Below are positions 8,790 through 15,396 of a stretch of DNA of 64,000 nt, in pieces. A program made the position numbers and the translations under genes. Each line of letters starts with the position of its first letter. The first letter of the stretch is position 1. The notes under the pieces were generated by a model. The model was not told the origin of the DNA. It made no database searches and was given only the letters and a program-made list of their open reading frames with translations. The stretch is from Chitinophagaceae bacterium (GTDB lineage: Bacteria > Bacteroidota > Bacteroidia > Chitinophagales > Chitinophagaceae), in contig JADKKA010000022.1 of assembly GCA_016720745.1 (NCBI GenBank), positions 1,116,001-1,180,000 on the forward strand. Direction: 5' to 3'.

Positions 8790-8948
8790 CACCGCAGAGA
8801 AATGAGTTAATAGAGTTTACGCAGAGGATATTTTTTACAAATTGCAGCATCCTGTGGACATATAAATAAACTAATTGAGTGAACACTGAGGATTAACTTT
8901 AATATCAATATTCTGCGTTAACTCTGCGCCCTCCTGTTCTCTGCGGTT
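8790..8948. repeat. Palindromic intergenic element, copy C
   Basis: A longer copy (about 159 bp) of the same family. The left arm is CACCGCAGAGAAATGAGTTA plus atagagtttacgcagagg; the right arm is ttctgcgttaactctgcgcc plus ctcctgttctctgcggtt. It fills the space between the ends of the convergent deoD and hutH genes, and its terminal TTA is the hutH stop codon. When transcribed from either side it could fold into a long hairpin and may act as a terminator. Confidence 0.8.
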
Positions 8949-10506
8949 AACAAAACTCCCCAAACCCCTCCATCAACCCAATCTTCTTTTCCTTCGCCAG
9001 TTGATTTAGTTTTTCCACGAAGGAAAAATCCTTGATGATCCCGGCTACTTTATTGATATCATCCGCAAAGATGCGGTCTTCCTCCGCAAAGCTGACCAGC
9101 TCACGTACATGATCATGCGCCATTTCCAGCAGGGCCGAGCTTTTAAGCGGGCGGCGGAATTCAATGGCCTGACAGGCAGATAATAATTCAATGGCCATGA
9201 TGTATTCCAGGTTGTCCAGCACGCGGTTGAGTTTACGGCCACTGATACTACCCATGCTTACATGGTCCTCCTGTCCCAGTGAAGTGGGAATACTATCTGC
9301 ACTGGAAGGAAAGCAAAGTGTTTTGTTTTCGGTAACCAATGCGGCCGTCGTGTATTGCGGAATCATGAATCCGCTGTTGAGTCCAACGTTGTTCATTAGT
9401 AAAACCGGCAATCCCCATTTTCCTTCCAGTAATAAATAACAGCGGCGATCGCTGATATTACCTATTTCCGCAGCGGCAAAGCAGGCATAATCCAGTGGCA
9501 GGGCCAGGGGCTGTCCATGGAAATTGCCCCCGCTGATCGTATCATCGGCTGATAAAATAATGGGGTTATCGGTCACTGCATTCAATTCCGTTTCGGTGCA
9601 TTCTTTTAAATGCAGCCAGGCATTGCGGGAGGCACCATGTACCTGTGGCATACAACGAAGGGAATAGGGATCCTGTACCCGGCCGCAGTCCACATGACTT
9701 TGCATGATCTCCGATTCATTTAACAGCAGGCGAAGTCTTTGTGCCACCAGCAGGTTTCCCCGGAAAGGCCGGAGGGCATGGAGTCTTTCATCAAAGGGTG
9801 CCTTGGTGCCGGTGAGGGCTTCCAGACTCATAGCACCGATGATATCAGCGGCATCGAGGCAGTTCTGCATTCTTTGCACAGCTTTCACGGCAAAACTGAG
9901 GATGAACTGGGTGCCATTGATCAGGGCCAGTCCTTCTTTGGGTCCGAGTTGAATGGGTTGTATCCCCAGGGTTTGAAACAAATCGGTGGTGCGATAACGA
10001 CTGCCTTTGTAAAACAATTCGCCCAAACCAATCAGGGGTAAAAAAAGATGAGCCAGAGGAGCCAGGTCACCGCTGGCACCCACGCTGCCTTTTTCGGGCA
10101 CAACCGGGATCACATCATTTTCAATATGCCAGATGATTCTTTCGATGGTAGATAATTGTACGCCGCTGAACCCCTGCGCCAGGGCATGTACCTTGGTGAT
10201 GAGCATGAGTTTGGCGACTTCAATAGGAATAGGGTCTCCTACCCCAACGCTGTGACTTTGCAGAATTTTATATTGGAGGGTGGCGGTATCAGCTGCGGAG
10301 ATGGCGGTATTGGCCAATATGCCAAAACCGGTATTGATACCATAAACCGTTTTATTACTGGCCACGATTTCCTGCACGGCTGCTTCACTGGCATTGATTC
10401 GGCTGATGGCTTGATCACTCAATAAGGCTTTACACTTACCTGCAGCAATCTCCAGTACTATGGGCACGGTTAAATGATCGGTTCCGTAATGAAAAGTTGG
10501 GGGCAT
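8947..10506 (-). CDS. hutH: Histidine ammonia-lyase (histidase)
   Basis: First step of histidine degradation: eliminates ammonia from L-histidine to give trans-urocanate, the HutU substrate. The MIO prosthetic group forms from Ala-Ser-Gly, seen as ASG at residues 144-146 in GSVGASGDLAPLAHL. Other family blocks are VYGINTGFGILAN (54-66), LQSHSVGVGDP, QDPYSLRCMPQVHGASR and FHGQPLALPLDY. Length (519 aa) is typical. The start is the ATG at 10506, before MPPTFHYG. Transcribed in the same direction as hutU but separated from it by deoD and repeats, so the two hut genes are probably not one operon. hutI and hutG/formiminotransferase genes are not in the window. Confidence 0.97.
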   Translation of the reverse strand: MPPTFHYGTDHLTVPIVLEIAAGKCKALLSDQAISRINASEAAVQEIVASNKTVYGINTGFGILANTAISAADTATLQYKILQSHSVGVGDPIPIEVAKLMLITKVHALAQGFSGVQLSTIERIIWHIENDVIPVVPEKGSVGASGDLAPLAHLFLPLIGLGELFYKGSRYRTTDLFQTLGIQPIQLGPKEGLALINGTQFILSFAVKAVQRMQNCLDAADIIGAMSLEALTGTKAPFDERLHALRPFRGNLLVAQRLRLLLNESEIMQSHVDCGRVQDPYSLRCMPQVHGASRNAWLHLKECTETELNAVTDNPIILSADDTISGGNFHGQPLALPLDYACFAAAEIGNISDRRCYLLLEGKWGLPVLLMNNVGLNSGFMIPQYTTAALVTENKTLCFPSSADSIPTSLGQEDHVSMGSISGRKLNRVLDNLEYIMAIELLSACQAIEFRRPLKSSALLEMAHDHVRELVSFAEEDRIFADDINKVAGIIKDFSFVEKLNQLAKEKKIGLMEGFGEFC

Positions 10507-10544
10507 AACAATGGTTGTGGGCGCAAATTAGGGAATATAGAGGA

Positions 10545-10787
10545 AGGCAAGTGGCGAGTGGCTAGTGGCGAGTAGGGAGTGGCGAGTGGGGTTTAGAGAA
10601 TGGGGTTCAGCAAGTGGGGAGTGGCGAGTGGGGTTCGGCTAGTGGGAAGCAGCTAGAAAGACGAGTTGCAAGAAATCGAAAGGCGTGTTATAAATGTAAT
10701 CCTTGATAGTAGGGGTCGGGGGTAGTTTCTCCCCTTTAGGGGTTGGGGGCGGGAATGGCTAGTATCGAGTGGCTAGTGGGAAATGAT
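10545..10787. repeat. Spacer with degenerate GTGGCGAGTGG word repeats
   Basis: The spacer between the divergent hutH and the paralogue pair contains many irregular copies of the word (a/c)GTGGCgAGTGG at 10545-10660 and again at 10755-10787. Between them is a short GC hairpin, CTCCCCTTTAGGGG, near 10728-10742. The words are irregularly spaced and do not form a CRISPR. No open frame is supported here. Confidence 0.6.
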
Positions 10788-10846
10788 TATTCTGTGAGCG
10801 GTGCAACGCTTCGGGATCAGGGACTATCTTTATAAAAATTTACCGC

Positions 10847-11380
10847 ATGTACCGCTTGCTGTCATTACTCTTCATTATCTCGGCCTTGCCCGTATTAGCG
10901 CAGGACCCACAAAAAGTGGCGATCAGTACCACAGGTTGTACGGTACAGGTATATTGTTTACCCGGCCGTTTTGATGTGTATGATCTGGAAGATGGGTCAA
11001 CGGTTTATGCGGATGATTGTGAAAAAGAAGGGGTGACTTATGGCATTTACTGTATCAAACTTAAAAATCCGGTGACTGACCTGGATGCAGCGGAAGATAG
11101 TATTGCCACCATTCTTGATTTTCTGAAACTGGATTATGGCATTGTCAAAGGCAAGGGCTATGACAAAGGCCATAAACTGAATAAAGACGAAAGCACCCGT
11201 GGCGTTTTTGATACCTGGGAAGATGTTGACAATAATAAATGGAAGATCAGGGCCTGGACCAATGGCCGGTTTATCTGTGTGATGCATATGCATAGCAATA
11301 AAGAGCTTCCTGATAAAAAGACGGAAGTATTCCTGAATGGTCTCCGTTTTCCGGGGATGACCGATAAAGAAAAAAAATAA
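10847..11380 (+). CDS. Secreted protein of unknown function, paralogue 1
   Basis: A 177-aa protein with a clear signal peptide (MYRLLSLLFIISALPVLAQD). I do not recognise the family. Four cysteines are shared with the next gene (the GC-x5-C pair near the mature N-terminus, then DDC and IYC). A C-terminal block is strongly conserved between the two: KGxxKGHKLNK(D/N)E(S/N)TRG, then WED, a W-K pair and KELP. The basic, aromatic C-terminal half looks like a compact alpha/beta fold. It is 3 bp from its paralogue, so the pair is a tandem duplication in one operon. Confidence 0.8.
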   Translation: MYRLLSLLFIISALPVLAQDPQKVAISTTGCTVQVYCLPGRFDVYDLEDGSTVYADDCEKEGVTYGIYCIKLKNPVTDLDAAEDSIATILDFLKLDYGIVKGKGYDKGHKLNKDESTRGVFDTWEDVDNNKWKIRAWTNGRFICVMHMHSNKELPDKKTEVFLNGLRFPGMTDKEKK

Positions 11381-11383
11381 CCC

Positions 11384-11899
11384 ATGTTTTCACGTACCCT
11401 CCTGCTTCTATTCTCCTCGATTCTTTCCATTTCCCTGACAGCACAAAGCATTAAAAAAATGCCGGTGGCCAAATCCGGCTGCAGCTACTACGGGTTTTGC
11501 GATATCAGTTTCGAGACTTCTTATAGTCAGGATTCCTCCATCGTTTATGCCGGTGAATGCGTTCGCGACAGTATCAGCTGGGGATTGATTTGTGTAAAGC
11601 TGGTGAGTCTCCCCACTGGTTTGGAGCAGGCAGAAGAAATACTGACCGCTTATTTAAATTACCTGAAGACGAGTTTCTCTATACAAAAAGCAGCAGGCTA
11701 TGGAAAGGGTCACCGCCTCAATAAAAATGAAAATACCCGTGGTATTCTTGACTACTGGGAAGATGCTGAAAAAAACAGCTGGAAAGTGAAGGGCTGGACG
11801 GATGGAAAATACATTGCCGTCTTGTATGCCTTTAGCAAAAAAGAATTACCGGAAAATAAAGTGAACCTGTTTCTGGACGGGTTCCGGATGCCGGAATAA
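11384..11899 (+). CDS. Secreted protein of unknown function, paralogue 2
   Basis: A 171-aa protein with a signal peptide (MFSRTLLLLFSSILSISLTAQS). It aligns along its whole length with the preceding protein. Shared features are the cysteines in SGCSYYGFC, AGEC and LICVKL, the block GYGKGHRLNKNENTRGIL, and YWED, SWKVKGWTDGKY, KKELPENK and LDGFRMP. Divergence is roughly half the positions, so the duplication is not recent. Export suggests a periplasmic or extracellular role; no enzyme motif is evident. Confidence 0.8.
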   Translation: MFSRTLLLLFSSILSISLTAQSIKKMPVAKSGCSYYGFCDISFETSYSQDSSIVYAGECVRDSISWGLICVKLVSLPTGLEQAEEILTAYLNYLKTSFSIQKAAGYGKGHRLNKNENTRGILDYWEDAEKNSWKVKGWTDGKYIAVLYAFSKKELPENKVNLFLDGFRMPE

Positions 11900-11923
11900 T
11901 CAGATCACCAGTTTATCAGTCTA

Positions 11924-12757
11924 TCAGTCTTTTGTCCCCGGATTCACCGGTGGCGGAGGTGCGTTCTTAGGATCCACCGGCATGCCATTGTTCACATCAT
12001 TACGGTATTGGTTGTAGTCTAACAATGCCTGGCGGTAAGCCTGGTCCAGATCTTCCATTCTGTAACCGGCAAAGGGAGTCCCGGTAGGAATAGGTCTGGC
12101 AGGATTTACCGGGCGGCTGTATTCCAGTAAAAGAACAGGGCGAAAGTCCCTGATCTGATGACGGGAAGAAGCATACCATTTGATCTCTTCATCAGACTGC
12201 CCGGGGGCTTTGACCGTGCTGATCATGAATCCATAGTTTCCTTCACGAATCATCCTTTTTAATTGCCGGGTAACATTGATTTCCACCAGTTCATTGGCTT
12301 TAGCGCGCCGGATATTTTTAATTACTGTATGCTCCCCATCTGTTGGAGGCTGGTTCGTCCAATTGGTTAATGAGTCATTCCAGGGGCTGAGGATGCGACT
12401 CACACTGATAGATGCGGGATATGCACTTTGATTGGCCGTTTCTTCCTCCAGGCTCATTGGAAATAAAACGAGGCGGGCGCGGCTGATCAGTTCCGGTTCA
12501 ATAAATGGTAATATTTTTTTCAAATCAAAAGCCAGCAGGCTGCGGCATTCCATTCCACTATCCTGCATTGGCACCAAACCGGTTCCCAGTAATTGAGAGT
12601 GATCGCCTCGCTGTTGGGTGATATTACTAATCAGGGCAGAAGGGCAGCTGCTGTCGGCCCGGATCATGGCATTGCCAAGAGACAAATTGAAATAAGTTTG
12701 TGCCGGTAATTGGCTAAAGCTGAAAATAAAGACGAAGGCAAGTAGTGGAGGTTTCAT
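11924..12757 (-). CDS. Secreted DNRLRE-domain-like protein
   Basis: A 277-aa protein with a signal peptide (MKPPLLAFVFIFSFSQLPAQ). The body resembles DNRLRE/disaggregatase-type beta-sandwich domains: CRSLLAFDLKKILPF, ISRARLVLFPMS, SVSRILSPWNDSLTNWTNQP, VEINVTRQLKRMIREGNYGF and the closing FRPVLLLEYS. The C-terminus is a proline-rich tail (PKNAPPPPVNPG), which is probably disordered. These domains occur in surface proteins of many bacteria; a specific role cannot be assigned. It is convergent with the paralogue pair. Confidence 0.65.
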   Translation of the reverse strand: MKPPLLAFVFIFSFSQLPAQTYFNLSLGNAMIRADSSCPSALISNITQQRGDHSQLLGTGLVPMQDSGMECRSLLAFDLKKILPFIEPELISRARLVLFPMSLEEETANQSAYPASISVSRILSPWNDSLTNWTNQPPTDGEHTVIKNIRRAKANELVEINVTRQLKRMIREGNYGFMISTVKAPGQSDEEIKWYASSRHQIRDFRPVLLLEYSRPVNPARPIPTGTPFAGYRMEDLDQAYRQALLDYNQYRNDVNNGMPVDPKNAPPPPVNPGTKD

Positions 12758-12860
12758 ATCGCATGAATTGACCTCTTCGAAAATACAATTTCTTCAGACG
12801 GGAATTGATGAGTTTGATTGTAATGATGCGTTAAAACGCATTTCGCTTCTGGTTATGAAG

Positions 12861-12896
12861 AAAAAAAAATGCCTCCTCATATTCATGAGAAGGCAT
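12861..12896 (-). terminator. Rho-independent terminator (distal copy)
   Basis: On the bottom strand ATGCCTTCTCAT, a GAAT loop and ATGAGGAGGCAT form a 12-bp stem with one G-U pair, followed by a run of nine T. It is a diverged copy of the terminator directly behind the split tRNA-Arg gene. Confidence 0.8.
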
Positions 12897-12913
12897 CGTG
12901 ATCCGGATTGGAT
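12869..12913 (-). repeat. Duplicate of the tRNA-Arg 3' end plus terminator
   Basis: This 45-bp stretch matches 13030-13074 at 39 of 45 positions. The copy includes the last 14 bases of the tRNA on the bottom strand (ATCCAATCCGGATC), the discriminator A and the terminator hairpin. The rest of the tRNA is missing here. It may be a remnant of a tandem tRNA copy or one end of a decayed element that once used the tRNA 3' end as attachment site. Confidence 0.65.
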
Positions 12914-13023
12914 GATTTCATGATCCATTTTTGGGGAGCTTACCCAAAGCCTTTGTCCCGCTTTTAGCGGTCCCAGTCATTTTTATTTGTCTGCTTTTGA
13001 AAGCGAGCTTTCAACGCTGTCAA

Positions 13024-13057
13024 ATAAAAATGCCTGCCCACTTTCGTGAGAAGGCAT
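13024..13057 (-). terminator. Rho-independent terminator of tRNA-Arg
   Basis: Starts two bases after the discriminator base. On the bottom strand ATGCCTTCTCAC, a GAAA tetraloop and GTGGGCAGGCAT form a stem with one mismatch, followed by TTTTATTTG. Confidence 0.8.
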
Positions 13058-13098
13058 TGTGATCCGGATTGGATTCAAACCAATGACCTACTGCTTAG

Positions 13099-13729
13099 CA
13101 TACCGCTACGGTTTTCACCGCTCCTGTTGTACAGGATTTGGGGTCTGGACTATAACTTCACCATTACAGGTGTACCACGTTTAGTCTCTACGGAACCTTT
13201 CTGAAATTGTCAGCGGGATGTGTTCCCTTTGATTGATTATTCAGCGACGTTTTTACCCTTAAAGTGACTGATTTGCGAAAAAGACGGGGACTGAAATAAT
13301 AACAGGAATCAGTTTGAGGACAATAAACTGCGTAAATATCTACGAGCGACTTATCAACTGATTTTGTTTTTACTCCCCTTGCCGTGCTATAACTGTTCCT
13401 GAAAGGAATTTCCAACACAGCATTTTTCGAGAGATTTCTGAATTTAACCTGAACCGTTTTAAAAACACCTTCCTTATAAATCACCAGATCAAAAGGAGAA
13501 TGTTCCGTTTCAGGAATCAATATTAGAAACCCTTGTTCAAATAAATCAACTTTAACCTTCAAAACGCCCAGATCACCTTTGTTTTTAGTGTGATGATAAA
13601 TCATATCCCAAAATACAAAACTGATCTAAAGTTTCCTCGGTGTTGCCAACCGGCATAGCCGGGAAGGGTTCACCGATACGGTGGTATCCACTTAAATGGT
13701 TTTGTTTCCCATTTAAGGCTCCAAAATTA
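13099..13729 (-). ncRNA. Group I intron (IC3-like) in tRNA-Arg
   Basis: A 631-nt intron that begins after a 5'-exon U and ends in G, as group I introns do. P1 pairs exon GCCUU with the internal guide GAGCC: a U-G pair at the splice site, U-A, C-G, one C-C mismatch and G-C. P2 is CUUAAAUGG/CCAUUUAAG. The 5' core has GUGGAUACCACCG and GGCAACACCGAGGAAAC (P4-P6 region). The 3' core has GUAGAGACUAAACGUGG and AAGUUAUAGUCCAGACC (P3/P8/P7, with AGACU pairing to AGUCC). P9 hairpins CCUGU-ACA-ACAGG and GCGGU-GAAA-ACCGU follow before the terminal G. The arrangement resembles cyanobacterial tRNA-Leu(UAA) introns (from memory). The long insert encodes a homing endonuclease. Confidence 0.88.
13188..13604 (-). 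CDS. Intron-encoded homing endonuclease, PD-(D/E)XK type
   Basis: A 138-aa protein lying wholly inside the group I intron. No LAGLIDADG, GIY-YIG or HNH motif is present. Instead it shows a nuclease core SPFDLVIYKEGVFKTVQVKF, with Asp39 followed 13 residues later by Gln52-Val-Lys54, which fits the PD-(D/E)XK fold with a QxK variant as recalled for I-Ssp6803I, a roughly 150-aa enzyme of a cyanobacterial tRNA-fMet intron. Lys/Arg-rich segments around 55-80 and 105-125 could bind DNA. The stop codon (TAG of GTTCCGTAGAGACT) lies within the 3' catalytic core, so enzyme and ribozyme sequences overlap. The frame is intact. It would spread the intron by cutting intronless tRNA-Arg genes. Confidence 0.75.
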   Translation of the reverse strand: MIYHHTKNKGDLGVLKVKVDLFEQGFLILIPETEHSPFDLVIYKEGVFKTVQVKFRNLSKNAVLEIPFRNSYSTARGVKTKSVDKSLVDIYAVYCPQTDSCYYFSPRLFRKSVTLRVKTSLNNQSKGTHPADNFRKVP

Positions 13730-13783
13730 AAGGCAGTTGCTCTATTCAACTGAGCTACCGGACCATAAAAAAAGAACGAGGCG

Positions 13784-13791
13784 CAAAGATA
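13784..13791 (-). promoter_or_regulatory. Likely -7 promoter box of tRNA-Arg
   Basis: The bottom strand reads TATCTTTGCGCCTCG, an exact match to the Bacteroidota -7 consensus TAnnTTTG. It ends about 20 nt before the tRNA 5' end, which fits a short precursor leader. No convincing -33 TTG is seen. Confidence 0.6.
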
Positions 13792-13844
13792 AAAAAAAAT
13801 TGCTTGCTGGCAAGGGGAATTATTGGGTAGGAAACCAGGATTTT

Positions 13845-14043
13845 CACCGCGGAGAAAGGAGGAAGCTGAGGTTACGCAGAGGGTTTATCGCATCAATCGC
13901 AGCGGAAAAGGGGTCGCCATTTTTTTCCCGCAAAGAGCATTAAGGCTGCAAAATTCTCTGCGAAAACGCTGCGTTCTCTGCACCTCTCCGGTAAAACCAC
14001 AAAATTCTCTGCGAAAGCTCTATTTTCTCATTTCTCTGCGGTT
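13845..14043. repeat. Palindromic intergenic element, copy D
   Basis: About 199 bp, starting CACCGCGGAGAAAGGAGGAA and ending ATTTCTCTGCGGTTAA. It appears to carry two right arms: one at about 13967-13996 (ttctctgcgaaaacgctgcg onward) and one at 14011-14043. It separates the tRNA-Arg gene from ung. An open frame runs through it into ung, but the composition shows it is not part of the protein. Confidence 0.72.
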
Positions 14044-14107
14044 AATCTCTCTATTCGCAAACTCAAAATCCGTAACCTTGCAATTCAGTTTCACCCCAAA
14101 TAGCAAA

Positions 14108-14782
14108 ATGGACGTTAAGATCGAAGCCGGCTGGAAAGAAGTATTAAAACAGGAATTCTCCCAATCCTATTTCCAGCAAATTGTTTTACACCTGAAAACA
14201 GAAAGAACACAGGGCAAAACCATCTATCCTCCCGGTTCACAGATCTTCAATGCCTTTGATACCACGCCTTTTGATAAAATCAAAGTAGTTATTCTCGGAC
14301 AGGATCCCTATCATGGTGCGGGACAGGCACACGGACTTTGTTTTTCCGTACAGTATGGAGTAGCTCCTCCACCCTCTCTTGTAAATATTTACAAAGAACT
14401 GCAACAGGATATTGGCATTAGTATTCCACCACATGGCAACCTGACGAACTGGGCGAAACAGGGTGTCTTTCTTTTAAATGCCTCTTTAACTGTGCGTGCC
14501 GGAGAGCCGATGAGTCATGCAAAAATTGGCTGGGCCTCTTTTACGGATACTGTGATCAAAAAAATATCTGCACAGAAAAAAAATGTCGTCTTCCTGCTCT
14601 GGGGCAAATTTGCCCAGGAAAAAAGAGTACTGATTGATGAAAGCAAACACCTGGTTTTAAAAGCAGCCCACCCTTCTCCCCTCTCTGCCCATGCCGGATT
14701 TTTTGGCTGCCGTCATTTTTCCAAAACCAATGAATATCTTGCAAAGGCCGGCATCGAGCCGGTTGACTGGTCGCTTGAATAA
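14108..14782 (+). CDS. ung: Uracil-DNA glycosylase, family 1
   Basis: Removes uracil from DNA to start base excision repair. The 224-aa protein has the catalytic water-activating motif GQDPYHG (64-70, Asp66), the uracil-binding SLVNIYKEL and GVFLLNASLTVR, VVFLLWGKFAQ and the DNA-intercalating HPSPLSAHAGFFG with His188. The ATG at 14108 (MDVKIEAGWK) is the family start. An in-frame ATG far upstream (13823) would add 95 residues derived from repeat element D and is rejected. Genes downstream follow on the same strand with short spacing. Confidence 0.97.
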   Translation: MDVKIEAGWKEVLKQEFSQSYFQQIVLHLKTERTQGKTIYPPGSQIFNAFDTTPFDKIKVVILGQDPYHGAGQAHGLCFSVQYGVAPPPSLVNIYKELQQDIGISIPPHGNLTNWAKQGVFLLNASLTVRAGEPMSHAKIGWASFTDTVIKKISAQKKNVVFLLWGKFAQEKRVLIDESKHLVLKAAHPSPLSAHAGFFGCRHFSKTNEYLAKAGIEPVDWSLE

Positions 14783-14799
14783 ATGTCAAACTGAATTGT

Positions 14800-15396
14800 A
14801 TGATTCCCATACCGGAGCAACTGATCCTGGAAACCGATAAGGTCATCTTAAGGCCATTGTCTGAAACCGACTATGATGAAATGTTACAACTGGCCGGTCT
14901 GGATCCGGATATGTGGTATTATTTCAGTTTAAATCTTTCTGACCCCCAACAACTGACCAAATGGTTTCAACTGGCCGCCGCTGATAAAAAAGCAGGTACC
15001 CGCCGCCCTTTCACCATCATTGAAAAAAGCAGCGGAAGGATTTGCGGCAGTAGCAGTATGGGAAATATTTCCTATCATGATTTAAGACTGGAAATCGGCT
15101 GGAGCTGGTTGGCCAAAGAATTCCGGAGTACGGGTATTAACCGGCATGCCAAATTTGCAATGATGAACCACGCCTTTGAACAACTGCATTTTGAAAGAGT
15201 GGAATTTAAAACAGATGTGGAAAATGCAAGGGCCCGGAAAGGATTAGAAAATGTTGGGGGCATTGAAGAAGGGATCCTGCGAAGCCATATGACGATGTGG
15301 AATAACCGGAGAAGGACTTCCATCTTTTACAGCGTATTAAAAAATGAATGGCCATCGGTGAAGCAAAAACAATTTGCCGGTATTACTGCAATATGA
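14800..15396 (+). CDS. GNAT-family N-acetyltransferase (RimJ/RimL-like)
   Basis: A 198-aa acetyltransferase expected to transfer acetyl from acetyl-CoA to an amine; the substrate is unknown. The N-terminus ILETDKVILRPLSETDYDEM is typical of RimJ/RimL-type GNATs. The fold continues with RPFTIIEKSSGRICGSSSMG, LEIGWSWLAKEFRSTGINRHA (the CoA pyrophosphate loop is degenerate) and the C-terminal LHFERVEFKTDVENARARKGLENVGG. The stop codon overlaps the start of plsC, so the two are translationally coupled. Confidence 0.85.
   Translation: MIPIPEQLILETDKVILRPLSETDYDEMLQLAGLDPDMWYYFSLNLSDPQQLTKWFQLAAADKKAGTRRPFTIIEKSSGRICGSSSMGNISYHDLRLEIGWSWLAKEFRSTGINRHAKFAMMNHAFEQLHFERVEFKTDVENARARKGLENVGGIEEGILRSHMTMWNNRRRTSIFYSVLKNEWPSVKQKQFAGITAI

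Larger units (their letters stand above)
13060..13764 (-). tRNA. tRNA-Arg(UCU) interrupted by a group I intron
   Basis: Exon 1 is 13764-13730 and exon 2 is 13098-13060 (bottom strand), 74 nt when spliced. The acceptor stem GGTCCGG/CCGGATC pairs fully (one G-U), with discriminator A; CCA is not encoded. The D stem is GCTC/GAGC, the anticodon stem ACTGC/GCAGT, and the T stem ATTGG/CCAAT with loop TTTGAAT. The spliced anticodon loop is CU-UCU-AA, giving anticodon UCU (Arg, AGA/AGG codons). The interruption lies between U34 and C35. The usual G19-C56 tertiary pair appears to be replaced by A19-U56 (D loop ...TTGAAT..., T loop TTTGA...). Splicing is required for function. Confidence 0.9.

Noticed and set aside
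10545..10787. CRISPR array
   Set aside because: Repeat words are only 8-11 bp, irregularly spaced and degenerate, with no spacers of constant length and no cas genes.
13823..14107. N-terminal extension of uracil-DNA glycosylase by 95 residues
   Set aside because: The extension is translated from the palindromic repeat element D; homologues start at the ATG at 14108, directly before MDVKIEAGWK.
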